NCBI GenBank assembly: GCA_964627045.1
Contig: CAZVIK010000052.1
Coordinates: 1 to 21,671 of the forward strand
DNA length: 21,671 nt
Direction of reading: 5' to 3'
From: CAZVIK01 sp964627045
GTDB taxonomy: Bacteria; Acidobacteriota; Terriglobia; Bryobacterales; Bryobacteraceae
Shown: positions 1-7,878 of the stretch, in pieces
How positions within the stretch are numbered: the first letter of the stretch is position 1
Layout: each line of letters opens with the position of its first letter
Program-made: the position numbers and the translations under genes
Notes under the pieces: model-generated
Seen by the model: only the letters and a program-made list of their open reading frames with translations
What the model was told of the DNA's origin: nothing
The model's database searches: none

Positions 1-1
1 A

Positions 2-619
2 AAAGACGCGCTGGCCGCCGTGGCCGGACAGGTGGGGTTGCTGCGCGCGAGCACGGAGGGGGGCGCGGCGGGGATCACGGATGCGGTGAAAACGGTGGCG
101 CAAAGCGCGGCGCCGTTGTGGACGGGAGCGGCTTCGTCCTGGACCGACGGACTGGCGGGCGTGGCCAAGGCGCTGCTCTCCGGCCTGACGCTGGGGCCGG
201 TGATTTCGGGGCTCATCAGCCTGTTCGGCGGGAAGCGCGACGAGGCGGAAGCCGGACCGGCGGCCTACACGGCGCCCGAGGCGATACGGTTCGTGGGAGC
301 GGCGTCCGACGGGGCGGGATCGCGGCTGGTGTCGATCGACTACGGGCAAGACGGAATGCCGCGCCTGGTGGAGAGCGGAGGCGGCGGCGCGTGGACCGGC
401 CCGGGGGTCGCGACGGGAACGCCGGCGGCGGCGAGCGGCACGCCAGCGGCCGAAAAGAGCGCGGAGACGGCGTGGGGCGGGTGGCCGGGCGGGATCACGG
501 TGAACGTGCAGGCGATCGACAGCCGGTCGTTCCTGGACCATAGCGACGAGATCGCCAACGCGGTGAGGGAGGCGATCCTGAACGCGCATCCGCTGGGAGA
601 AGTGGTTCGAGAGATCTAA
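2..619 (+). CDS. C-terminal part of a phage tail tape-measure-like protein (5' end outside the window)
   Basis: The frame is open from the first bases of the window, so these 205 residues are probably the tail of a longer gene; the GTG at 20 is an internal valine rather than a convincing start. The segment has a hydrophobic, glycine-rich stretch (around the SGLTLGPVISGLISLFGG motif), then a low-complexity Gly/Ala/Pro linker, and ends with a short beta/helix unit containing ITVNVQAIDSRSFLDHSDEI. That ending resembles the C-termini of long-tailed phage tape-measure proteins, which set tail length and reach into the tail tip. The stop at 617-619 lies one base before the next tail gene, which fits a tail operon. 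The tape-measure call rests on the C-terminal motif and on position directly upstream of tail-tip genes; the name would be firmer with the missing N-terminal part. Confidence 0.6.
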   Translation, partial: KDALAAVAGQVGLLRASTEGGAAGITDAVKTVAQSAAPLWTGAASSWTDGLAGVAKALLSGLTLGPVISGLISLFGGKRDEAEAGPAAYTAPEAIRFVGAASDGAGSRLVSIDYGQDGMPRLVESGGGGAWTGPGVATGTPAAASGTPAAEKSAETAWGGWPGGITVNVQAIDSRSFLDHSDEIANAVREAILNAHPLGEVVREI

Positions 620-620
620 G

Positions 621-980
621 ATGAGCACCTTCCCCGTTTTGAAAACCGGCGCGGTGGCGCAGTACCCGGCGGTGCGGGCGCAGGAACGCTCGACGCGAGT
701 GCTGGCGTTCGTGGACGGCGGCGAACAGAGGTTCCGGCGGAGGGCGGGGGCGGCGCGCCGCTGGGTGATCCGGCTGGCGGCGCTGGACGACGCCGAGATG
801 GCGGCGCTCGACGACTTCCTGGCGTCGCGCCAGGGACGGCTGGGGAGCTTCGCGTTCACCGATCCGTGGGATGGGCAGGTGCACGCCGATTGCAGCCTGG
901 ACGCCGACGCGACCGCCCTGGAGTTCGTGGACATCCTGCGAGGACGCGCGACGATCACGGTACGCGAGAAAGGGGTCTGA
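621..980 (+). CDS. Phage tail protein, DUF2460-like (tail tip/minor tail)
   Basis: This 119-residue protein contains a core with W-x-I-R-L, then LDDAEMAALDDFLASRQGRL and FAFTDPWDG. The pattern of an aromatic strand, an amphipathic helix ending in 'GRLGsFaF.DP.dG' and a short beta tail is typical of the small tail proteins between the tape measure and the hub in siphoviruses and in gene transfer agents (DUF2460 or lambda gpM-like). It starts at ATG 621, one base after the tape-measure stop, which suggests translational coupling; the Shine-Dalgarno match is weak. Residues 1-90 align by eye with the N-terminal third of the next gene, so the two are tandem paralogues. It probably helps build the tail tip. 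The exact family name is an inference. Confidence 0.65.
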   Translation: MSTFPVLKTGAVAQYPAVRAQERSTRVLAFVDGGEQRFRRRAGAARRWVIRLAALDDAEMAALDDFLASRQGRLGSFAFTDPWDGQVHADCSLDADATALEFVDILRGRATITVREKGV

Positions 981-981
981 C

Positions 982-1779
982 ATGCTCTTCTTCCCACAAC
1001 TGGCAAGCGGCACGCTGGTGCAGTACCCACTGACCAAGCGGCGCACGTTCCGGACGATCGTCAACGAACTGGCCGGCGGAGGCAGCCTGAAACTGATGGA
1101 CCCGAACGCGGCCAAGGTGGTGTGGGAACTTCGCTTTGAGGCGCTGCGCGACGCGGAGAGGCAGGCGCTCGAAACCTTCTTCGAAAGCGTGGAGGGGAGG
1201 CTGGGCGAGTTCGTGTGGCTCGACCCGACGGGCAACCTGCTGCGATACAGCGACGCGCTATCCGAGACCGTGTGGACGCGGGGACCGTTGCTGGAGGCCA
1301 CGGCGGGCATCGGCGATCCAGAGGGAGGGACGAGGGCGACGCGGCTGCACAACGCGGGGGCGGCCGCGCAGGCGCTGCAACAGACCGTCGCCGCGCCGGG
1401 GTGGTTTCACTACTGCTTCAGCATGTACCTGCGGAGCGAGGCGGGCGCGGAGGTCAACGTGTACCGGACCTCGGGCAGCGCGGCACAGCAGGAGACGCAC
1501 CGCGCGGGGCGGGAATGGCGGCGGGTGGCGCTCGGGGGGACGAGCGGATCGGCGGCCGAGAGCGTGACGTTCGGATTGAGCGTGGCGCCGGGCGGCACGG
1601 TGGAGGTCTACGGGCTGCAAGCCGAAGCGCAGCCGGCGGCGTCGGCCTACCGCCGGACGGCATCGGCCGGGGCGGTCTACAGCGGAGCGCGATTCGATCA
1701 GGATACGCTCGCCTTCACGACGAACGGGCCGGAGGAGCACGGCTGCGCGATGCGGATCGTCGCGCGGGCCGGGATTTAG
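982..1779 (+). CDS. Phage tail protein: DUF2460-like N-terminus plus beta-sandwich C-terminus
   Basis: The protein has 265 residues. The ATG at 982 is preferred because an AAAGGGG ribosome binding site lies seven bases upstream and because the first residues (FFPQLASGTLVQYP) match the start of the previous gene (FPVLKTGAVAQYP). Residues 1 to about 85 repeat the small-tail-protein pattern (helix with DAERQALETFFESVEGRLG followed by FVWLDP). Residues from about 125 on form a predicted beta-sandwich with alternating hydrophobic strands and the ending VYGLQAEAQPAASAYRRT, a layout seen in carbohydrate-binding-like domains of phage tail and fibre proteins. It may therefore be a tail-tip subunit carrying a surface-exposed, possibly glycan-binding module. 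It sits one base after the previous stop and seven bases before the hub gene. The C-terminal domain assignment is tentative. Confidence 0.6.
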   Translation: MLFFPQLASGTLVQYPLTKRRTFRTIVNELAGGGSLKLMDPNAAKVVWELRFEALRDAERQALETFFESVEGRLGEFVWLDPTGNLLRYSDALSETVWTRGPLLEATAGIGDPEGGTRATRLHNAGAAAQALQQTVAAPGWFHYCFSMYLRSEAGAEVNVYRTSGSAAQQETHRAGREWRRVALGGTSGSAAESVTFGLSVAPGGTVEVYGLQAEAQPAASAYRRTASAGAVYSGARFDQDTLAFTTNGPEEHGCAMRIVARAGI

Positions 1780-1786
1780 GAGACCC

Positions 1787-4700
1787 ATGGCGGCGATCTG
1801 GGAACTGAAGGAACGGGCGGTCACCGAGACGCCGCTGTTCCTGTTTCAATTCGAACTGGCCTCCGGCGTGGTGGAGCGGTGGAGCACGCACCGGGTGCAG
1901 GTGGGCGGGGAGCAGTACGAGGCGCGCGTAACGGGGCACAACCTGTTCCGGATGTGCTCGGACTCGGACGAGGGGATCGACAGCCTGCCGCGCCTGACGG
2001 TGACGCTGGCCAACGCGGACTCCTATTGCAGCCAGATCCAGCGCAGCCCCGGCTGGAAGGGCGCCAAAACGACGGTGCGGTTCCTGTTCTTCGACCTGAA
2101 AAACGGGACGCCCGCAAGCGAGAGCACCGTGGTGTTCCGCGGCGTGGCCGGGAGCCCGGAACAGATCACCGAGAACAGCCTGGTGTTGCCGGTGTCCAAC
2201 CGCATGAACCTGCAACGGGTGCTGCTGCCGGAGGTCCGGATTCAGAAACGGTGCCCGTGGAAGTTCCCGTCGACCGAGGCGCAACGCAGCGAAGCGTTGG
2301 ACGGCGGGGAGCGAGGGAGGTTTTCGCCGTTCTACCGGTGCGGGTATTCGGCGGGGCTCGCCGGAGGCGCGGGGAACCTGAACGGCGAAACGCCATACGT
2401 GTCGTGCGACTATACGCGCGGACAGTGCGAGGCGCGCGGGATGTTCGACCGAGACGCGAATTGGAACGCGACCCGGCGGTTCGGAGGGGTGGAGTACGTT
2501 CCGCCGTCGATCCAGGTGAGGACCTACGGGGAGAAGACGTATCACACTTCGACGCCGGTGGAAAACGAGGCGCGGTACAACGATTTCGTGCCGGTGGTGT
2601 ACGGGACGGCCTGGTACGAGCCGCCGATCGTGTTCGCGCGAAACGACGGCAACCTGACGCGGCTGGAAGTGCTGCTGGGCATGGGCGAGATCCAGGACGT
2701 GCTGCGCGTGGTGGTCGACGACGTGGAGGTGCCGCAGGGCGTGGCGGGCCGGAACATGACGGCGACCGGATGGTACAACGTACTGGGCCGCGGCGGGCGG
2801 ACGGGGATGTTCAACGGAGACTTCTCCGACGGAAACGGCAATCCGCTCGGCGATCCCTACGGCAGCATGGCGCTGCTCTCGGTGGTGGTCCCGAATTCGG
2901 TAAACGACGGGGACCGCCTGCCGCGAGTCAAGGTGCTACTGCAAGGGTTGAAGGTGAGCCGCTACGACGCCGCGGGCGCCTGGCTGGGGGACTTCCACGA
3001 CGACAATCCGGCGTGGGTGATCCTGGACGTGCTGCGCCGCAGCGGGTGGAGCACGGCGGACATCGACCTGGGCAGCTTCGCCGACACGGCGGCCTACTGC
3101 GGAGAGTACATCAACGGCACGGACCTGAACGGGAACATCGTCAGCATCCCGCGCTTCCAATGCAACCTGGTCCTGCGGCGGCGGCGGAGCGTGGCCGACG
3201 TGCTGAAGGGAATCCGCAACGCCAGCCGCCTGTACCTGGCGTTCGACGCCGAGGGGCGGCTGCAATTGCGCCCGGAGAACACGCTGGCGCTGCAACAGCC
3301 GGTGAAGCCGGAAGGAAGCAACGCGGCCGAGACGCTCGACGGCGGCTGGCCGGCCTACGAGTTCGGCGACGGGACCGGCGGAACCACCGGCATCCTGAGA
3401 AAAGACAACGGCGAGCCGTCGATCCGGTTCTGGACCAAGAGCGCCGCCGACACGCCGAACCGGATCAGCGTGGAGTTCCAGGACGTGTTTAACGAATACC
3501 AGCAGGACAGCCTATCGCTGGTGGACTTGGACGACGTACTGCGCACGGGCCAGGAGGTGAGCGCCACGCTGGGGGCGCTGGGACTGCCGAGTTTCCACCA
3601 GGCGGCGCGGATCATCCAACTCCAGCTCGACAAGGCGCTGCGCGGGAACACGTTCGTGCAGTTCGAGACCAGCGTGCGCGGCGTGGGCCTGCGGCCGGGC
3701 GATCTCATCACATTGACCTATCTGAAGGACGGGTACCTGAGGCAGCCGTTCCGGATCAAGAGCGTGGCGCCCGGGGTCAACTACGAGACGGCGGTGATCA
3801 CGGCGCAGATACACAGCGACGAATGGTACACCGACGAAGCCGACGGGAGCGGCGCGGGAAGCCGGCGGCAACCGGGGTTCGCGACCGGCATCCCGAGGCC
3901 CCTGGCGGGAAGCGAACTGGACGAAGACGGCGAGCCGCAGTTCGGGATCACCGAGGAAGCCAGAGAGACCGCCGAGGGGGTCCTGAGCGTTGGCTTGAAG
4001 GTGGATTTCGCCACGCCGCGCCAACCGGCGATGACCGGCGTGGGAATCCCGTTACTGAATCTCTCGCCTACGGTTACCGAGACGGGCGGAACGCTCGGCG
4101 GCGGCCAGACGCTCTACTATGCGGTGAGCGCGGAAGGAGCCGACGGCGGCGAAAGCGCCTTGTCCTTCCTGGTGCGCGCCACGATCCCGAGCGGTACCGA
4201 CACCAACCGCGTGGAACTGGGCGGGCTGAGCTTCACGGCGGACACGGCGGGGTTCAGCGTGTACCGGGGCGCGACGCCGGCGCAACTGCTGCGGATCGCC
4301 TCCGGGCAGGCGGTGGCGGGGAGCTTCGTGGATTCGGGGCTCGCGAGCCAACTGGTGACGCCGCCCGATGCAAACTACGATCACGCCAACTTCCGCTGGC
4401 GCGTGGAGCAGCAACCGCCGGTCGCGGCCACGATCCACTCGGCGTTGACGGCCGGCAACGAGACGCTGAATATGGCTCCGAACGCGTTTCGGGGCGCGGT
4501 GGCGCGGATTTTTCGAGGCAAAGGCCGCGGGCAGGAGCGGGTCATACTCTCCCACGACGCGACGACGGTAACCGTGGCCAGGCCCTGGGACGACGAACCG
4601 GACGCGACCAGCCTATGGGCGATCGCGGAGGCGGGTTGGCGCTCCGGCGCCACGGGACGCAGCGCGCCGGTGGAGTTCGACGTGCCGAACCGGATCGGAG

Positions 4701-5713
4701 CAACGCTGCACATCTCCGGGCGGTCGGCCAACGTCAACGACAAGGAGTGCTCCTACGAACTCTCGCCGCTGACGCGGTGGACGGTGGGCGGAGGAAGCGG
4801 AAGCCTGGACGCCGATGTGCCGGGCGAGCCGATCTTCGGATTGCATCCGACGGGGCGTGGGTCCGTGGAACTGATGGGGATCGGCTTTGAGAGCCTCGTC
4901 AATACGCGAACCATCAGCGCGGGCACGCTGACGCTGCACTACTGGCCCGAACTGGCCAGCCCCTGCGCCGTGCTGCTGAGCGAGGAGGCGGGCGCCGGCG
5001 ACACGACCATCAAGCTGGCCACGGCGGGGAATGCGCAGACGGGGAGCCTGGTGCAGATCGGCGGCGAGATTCTCACGGTGACCGAGGTAATGTCCGGCGG
5101 CTCCGAGTACCGCGTGGAGCGCGGGTCGTACGGCACCGAGGCCGAGAGCCACGAAGCGGGCGCGGCCGTGTTCCACCTGCAAAAAAAGTCCTACGTCGTG
5201 CCGTTCCCGAAGGGGTTCTTCGGCAGCCCGTCGAGCGGGAACCACTGCTTCCCGGTCAACCTCCCGGACGCGCGGATCGCGTGCGCGGACCTGGCGATGA
5301 CCAACATGCACGGGGAAGGCCCGGCGGCCCGGTTGAACCTGACGATGACCGTCGATTACGGCGTGCGAACGCTTTCCGGCGGGCAGTTCTCCATCCAGGT
5401 GGATGGATACGCGGCGATACAATCGGCCGCCGCGCCTCCGCTGGTGATGGAAGCGGCACATGCCGTGCGCGACGTGTTCGCCGTGGTGGCAGTGGCTCCG
5501 GAAGGCGCACCGTTGGCGCTGCGGCTGCGCCAGAACGAGGAGACGTACTGCGAACTGGTGATCCCGGCGGGCCAGAAGATGTCCAACGTGGTCGATGGGT
5601 TCAATCTGCCGGCGCTCGCGGCGGGCGCGCAATTGACCCTCGATATCCTTGCTGTTCCCAGCGGGGCCGGCGGCCATCCGGGCCGCGACCTGACGGTCAC
5701 GATCCGGCTCTAG
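1787..5713 (+). CDS. Tail hub/tip attachment protein, gpL-gpJ-like fusion (1308 aa)
   Basis: ATG 1787 follows GGAG at 1779-1782. Residues 1 to about 220 resemble lambda minor tail protein L: a beta-rich domain, then four cysteines in the L-type arrangement (C156 in RCPW, C185 in YRCGY, C207 in VSCDYTR, C214 in GQCEAR). In lambda gpL the equivalent cysteines bind an iron-sulfur cluster. Residues about 410-500 resemble the gpJ/hub region, with DVLRRSGW, a YCGEYINGT segment, and a later VADVLKGIRNASRLYLAFD stretch. From about 750 the protein becomes a string of beta domains: one fibronectin-like (LYYAVSAEGADGGESAL), and one with TVTEVMSGGSEYRVERGSYG near residue 1090, a motif common in phage tail-tip proteins. 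It would form the baseplate hub and receptor-facing tip of a non-contractile tail. It is the last recognisable tail gene in the window. Confidence 0.75.
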   Translation: MAAIWELKERAVTETPLFLFQFELASGVVERWSTHRVQVGGEQYEARVTGHNLFRMCSDSDEGIDSLPRLTVTLANADSYCSQIQRSPGWKGAKTTVRFLFFDLKNGTPASESTVVFRGVAGSPEQITENSLVLPVSNRMNLQRVLLPEVRIQKRCPWKFPSTEAQRSEALDGGERGRFSPFYRCGYSAGLAGGAGNLNGETPYVSCDYTRGQCEARGMFDRDANWNATRRFGGVEYVPPSIQVRTYGEKTYHTSTPVENEARYNDFVPVVYGTAWYEPPIVFARNDGNLTRLEVLLGMGEIQDVLRVVVDDVEVPQGVAGRNMTATGWYNVLGRGGRTGMFNGDFSDGNGNPLGDPYGSMALLSVVVPNSVNDGDRLPRVKVLLQGLKVSRYDAAGAWLGDFHDDNPAWVILDVLRRSGWSTADIDLGSFADTAAYCGEYINGTDLNGNIVSIPRFQCNLVLRRRRSVADVLKGIRNASRLYLAFDAEGRLQLRPENTLALQQPVKPEGSNAAETLDGGWPAYEFGDGTGGTTGILRKDNGEPSIRFWTKSAADTPNRISVEFQDVFNEYQQDSLSLVDLDDVLRTGQEVSATLGALGLPSFHQAARIIQLQLDKALRGNTFVQFETSVRGVGLRPGDLITLTYLKDGYLRQPFRIKSVAPGVNYETAVITAQIHSDEWYTDEADGSGAGSRRQPGFATGIPRPLAGSELDEDGEPQFGITEEARETAEGVLSVGLKVDFATPRQPAMTGVGIPLLNLSPTVTETGGTLGGGQTLYYAVSAEGADGGESALSFLVRATIPSGTDTNRVELGGLSFTADTAGFSVYRGATPAQLLRIASGQAVAGSFVDSGLASQLVTPPDANYDHANFRWRVEQQPPVAATIHSALTAGNETLNMAPNAFRGAVARIFRGKGRGQERVILSHDATTVTVARPWDDEPDATSLWAIAEAGWRSGATGRSAPVEFDVPNRIGATLHISGRSANVNDKECSYELSPLTRWTVGGGSGSLDADVPGEPIFGLHPTGRGSVELMGIGFESLVNTRTISAGTLTLHYWPELASPCAVLLSEEAGAGDTTIKLATAGNAQTGSLVQIGGEILTVTEVMSGGSEYRVERGSYGTEAESHEAGAAVFHLQKKSYVVPFPKGFFGSPSSGNHCFPVNLPDARIACADLAMTNMHGEGPAARLNLTMTVDYGVRTLSGGQFSIQVDGYAAIQSAAAPPLVMEAAHAVRDVFAVVAVAPEGAPLALRLRQNEETYCELVIPAGQKMSNVVDGFNLPALAAGAQLTLDILAVPSGAGGHPGRDLTVTIRL

Positions 5714-5790
5714 GAGCGAGGCGGCACCGCGCCGAAGAACGGGCTCTGCGCTTGCAGGGCCATTTCCCGATCTGCGAGACTCAGGGGTGA

Positions 5791-6036
5791 ATGCGGGTCT
5801 TTGCCTTCGCCGCGAGTCTGTTCCTGCTGCAGCCTTCGCCGTCACGGCAAGCCGGCGCGTTTAAGAAGGTGCGCTCCGAGGCCAATGCAGTCAACGGCGA
5901 GGTCCACCGGCGGCCGGGGTGTCTGCAAGCGCGGCTCACCGGCGACGACTGCCGCCTGCCGGTCCAAGTCCCCGCGCGGATGCAGTTCCACATCGGCTCG
6001 ATCACCCTACAACCATTGAAAGCGGAGGCATCGTGA
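5791..6036 (+). CDS. Possible small secreted protein (81 aa), unknown function
   Basis: This is the only candidate in the 319-bp stretch between the tail hub gene and the SGNH hydrolase gene; I see nothing else in it. ATG 5791 is preceded by AGGGGTGA, a Shine-Dalgarno-like run that lies rather close to the start. The N-terminus MRVFAFAASLFLLQPSPSRQ resembles a short signal peptide, followed by a basic, cysteine-containing region (PGCLQARLTGDDC) that could form one disulfide. The TGA stop at 6034-6036 overlaps the GTG start of the next gene as GTGA, a typical coupling arrangement. I do not recognise a family. The frame could be chance in such GC-rich DNA, and bases 5714-5790 hold no visible feature. 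Confidence 0.4.
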   Translation: MRVFAFAASLFLLQPSPSRQAGAFKKVRSEANAVNGEVHRRPGCLQARLTGDDCRLPVQVPARMQFHIGSITLQPLKAEAS

Positions 6037-7124
6037 AACGAACCTTCTCCCGGCTGGCGGCGGCATGGCTCATCATGGCGGCGGCGCTTTGGGCGCAGCA
6101 GAGCCTGTTACCCGCCACCGGTTTCTTCAAACTGGGCGAGCGGGCGGTGCAACTGATGGATTCGACGCGCACGGCGGCGCCGGATCTCGCCCGCGCGGGC
6201 GAACCGGTGGCCGGGAACGCGCGGCAGACGCTGGAGCGGCTGCGTGCGGCAGGCGCACAGAATTCGCCGCTGGTCTACACGTTCTGGAACCAGGTGCGCG
6301 CCTACCTGGCGCTGTCCGATGCGCTGGGAACGGCGGCGGCCTCCAGCGACGAGGCGCGGCGCCAGTTCCAGGAACTGCGCGCCGTGCAGGAGGATCTCGC
6401 GGGCTATTTCCGCGCGCTGCTCGACCGGAAAGAGGCGCAGATCGCCGATCCGGACCGCGACGCGCTCGCCCGCTACGCCGAAGCCAATCGGAAGGTGCAG
6501 GCCCCGCAGGCCGGAAGACAGCGCGTGGTGTTCCTGGGCGCGTCGATCACCGAATTCTGGCGGCTGAACGAGTACTTCCCGCCAGAGCGGGATTTCATCA
6601 ACCGCGGCATCGCCGGGCAGATCACCGCGCAACTGCTGGGGCGAATGAAGGCCGACGTGATCGACCTGAAGCCGGCGGCGGTGATGTTACAGGCGAGTTC
6701 GAACGACTTGGCCAGGGGAGTCGCCCCGGAGGCGATGCAGGACGCGCTGGCCGAAGCCAACAAGATCGTCCCGATTTACTCCTCAATGCTGCCGGTGAGC
6801 GATTACCACAAGGGGATCAATCCGGCCTACGAGCAGACGGTGCGGCGTCCGCCGGCCGCCATCGTCGAGATGAACGCCTGGCTGAAGAAGTTCTGCCAGG
6901 AACGCAAGTACGTGTACGTGGACTACTACTCCAAGCTGGTGGACTCGGCGGGGTTCTTCCAGGCGGAGTTGTCCGACGACGGCCTGCATCCCAACAGCCG
7001 CGGCTACCGCCTGATGGCGCCGCTGGCGCTGGAAGCCATCGACACGGTGCTGCGACCGCCACCACCGCCAAAGAAGCGGGGATCGTTTCTGGGCATTTTC
7101 GGCGGCGGGGCTGCCAATCCGTAG
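6033..7124 (+). CDS. Secreted SGNH/GDSL-type hydrolase
   Basis: I place the start at GTG 6033 because AGCGGAGG (6021-6028) is correctly spaced and because it opens a signal peptide (KRTFSRLAAAWLIMAAALWA, then AQQ). This gives 363 residues. Residues 25-160 are a helical region without a known motif. The catalytic domain begins near 163: block I GASIT with nucleophile S171, block II NRGIAGQ with G195, block III ASSND with N224, and block V DGLHP with D316 and H319. The protein is likely a periplasmic or exported esterase, for example a carbohydrate acetylesterase, but the substrate cannot be read from sequence. Block III usually reads G-x-N-D; here the glycine is serine while the asparagine is kept. 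The C-terminus ends in a proline run and a Gly-rich tail. It converges with the DUF507 gene, with 28 bp between the stops and no clear terminator. Confidence 0.8.
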   Translation: MKRTFSRLAAAWLIMAAALWAQQSLLPATGFFKLGERAVQLMDSTRTAAPDLARAGEPVAGNARQTLERLRAAGAQNSPLVYTFWNQVRAYLALSDALGTAAASSDEARRQFQELRAVQEDLAGYFRALLDRKEAQIADPDRDALARYAEANRKVQAPQAGRQRVVFLGASITEFWRLNEYFPPERDFINRGIAGQITAQLLGRMKADVIDLKPAAVMLQASSNDLARGVAPEAMQDALAEANKIVPIYSSMLPVSDYHKGINPAYEQTVRRPPAAIVEMNAWLKKFCQERKYVYVDYYSKLVDSAGFFQAELSDDGLHPNSRGYRLMAPLALEAIDTVLRPPPPPKKRGSFLGIFGGGAANP

Positions 7125-7152
7125 GACGGGGGGCGCGGGGAGCGGGCGGCGC

Positions 7153-7743
7153 TCAGGGCCGGCCAAGGTCGATGCCGAGCCTCTTCATGTCCTCGGCGTA
7201 GTAGCGGCGGTAGAGCAGGTCCCACTCTTCGGTGCCTTCGGCAATCTCGCGCTTCTGGGTGCGGATCTTGAGCCGAGCGGCGCGGTCCGCCTTATCCTCG
7301 ACCTGCAACAGATCGGTGATCTCCCGCACCACCTCCAGGCGGACGTCGTTGATGTCGCGCTTGAGCCGGGCCTCACGGCTCTTGCGGATGGCGACAACCA
7401 GCTTATGAGAGATGTCGTTGATCTTGTCGCGCGAGAGCTTCATGTGGTCGCCGGTATCGCGGCCGGCCGCGCGGATGACCTTGCGCTGGCTGATCAGGGT
7501 GTTCTTGATGCGGCGGAACATCTCCTGGTAGCTGACGCCCTCGCGGCGCATGTACTCGCTGTACTCGGCCAGGATCTCACGGACTTCGTCGTTCAGCCGG
7601 TCTTCGACCTGCAACTCTTCGGTAACGACGGCGACGATGAGCTCGGCCAACGCCTGGGGCCGCGTGGTTTCAATAACCTGTGGGTTGAGCTTGGTGACCA
7701 GTTGACGGGCAAGATAGGAGATCAGTTCTCTGGGCAGAAGCAT
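7153..7743 (-). CDS. DUF507 family protein with two tandem DUF507-like repeats
   Basis: The 196-residue protein contains a full DUF507 unit from M101 to the end (MKLSRDKINDISHKLVV, then NDVRLEVVREI, RTQKREIAEG and EEWDLLYRRYYAEDMKRLGI). Residues 1-90 look like a diverged second copy (LLPRELISYLARQLV, EELQVEDRLNDEVREIL, then a region ending NTLISQRKVI). DUF507 proteins are usually about 90-100 residues, so this is roughly double length. Function is unknown; it is mostly charged and helical with no signal peptide or membrane segment, so probably cytoplasmic. On the minus strand, AGAGGAT precedes ATG 7743 at normal spacing, and a good promoter lies at 7780-7809. The gene is alone on its strand here. 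Confidence 0.8.
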   Translation of the reverse strand: MLLPRELISYLARQLVTKLNPQVIETTRPQALAELIVAVVTEELQVEDRLNDEVREILAEYSEYMRREGVSYQEMFRRIKNTLISQRKVIRAAGRDTGDHMKLSRDKINDISHKLVVAIRKSREARLKRDINDVRLEVVREITDLLQVEDKADRAARLKIRTQKREIAEGTEEWDLLYRRYYAEDMKRLGIDLGRP

Positions 7744-7779
7744 TCCTGATCCTCTTGACGCCGGGGCATAGCTAGATTC

Positions 7780-7809
7780 AGTTTAACGGCGCGTCCGAAC
7801 CCCTGTCAA
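7780..7809 (-). promoter_or_regulatory. Sigma-70-type promoter for the DUF507 gene
   Basis: Read on the minus strand, a perfect TTGACA (7804-7809) is followed after 18 bases by TAAACT (7780-7785), a four-of-six match to the -10 consensus. Transcription would begin about 30 bases before the DUF507 ATG, leaving room for the AGAGGAT ribosome binding site. It is the best promoter match I found in the window. Confidence 0.55.
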
Positions 7810-7878
7810 ACATAGGCCGTCGGTTGACGCCGGCGCCGGGCGTGCGAAAGAATGGCTGCGGAGGAAACCGAAACGAAC

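Noticed and set aside
20..619. GTG at position 20 as the true start of the first tail gene
   Set aside because: The frame is open to the window edge, there is no ribosome binding site, and the product would be far too short for a tape-measure protein.
1..5713. Complete prophage
   Set aside because: Only tail genes are visible; no integrase, repressor, lysis gene or attachment-site repeats can be seen in the window.
7824..7853. TTGACG - 18 bp - AAGAAT as a promoter for the DUF1080 gene
   Set aside because: The -10 match is poor, and the transcript would start on or just before the presumed ribosome binding site at 7859-7863, leaving almost no leader; it remains possible but is not supported enough to list.
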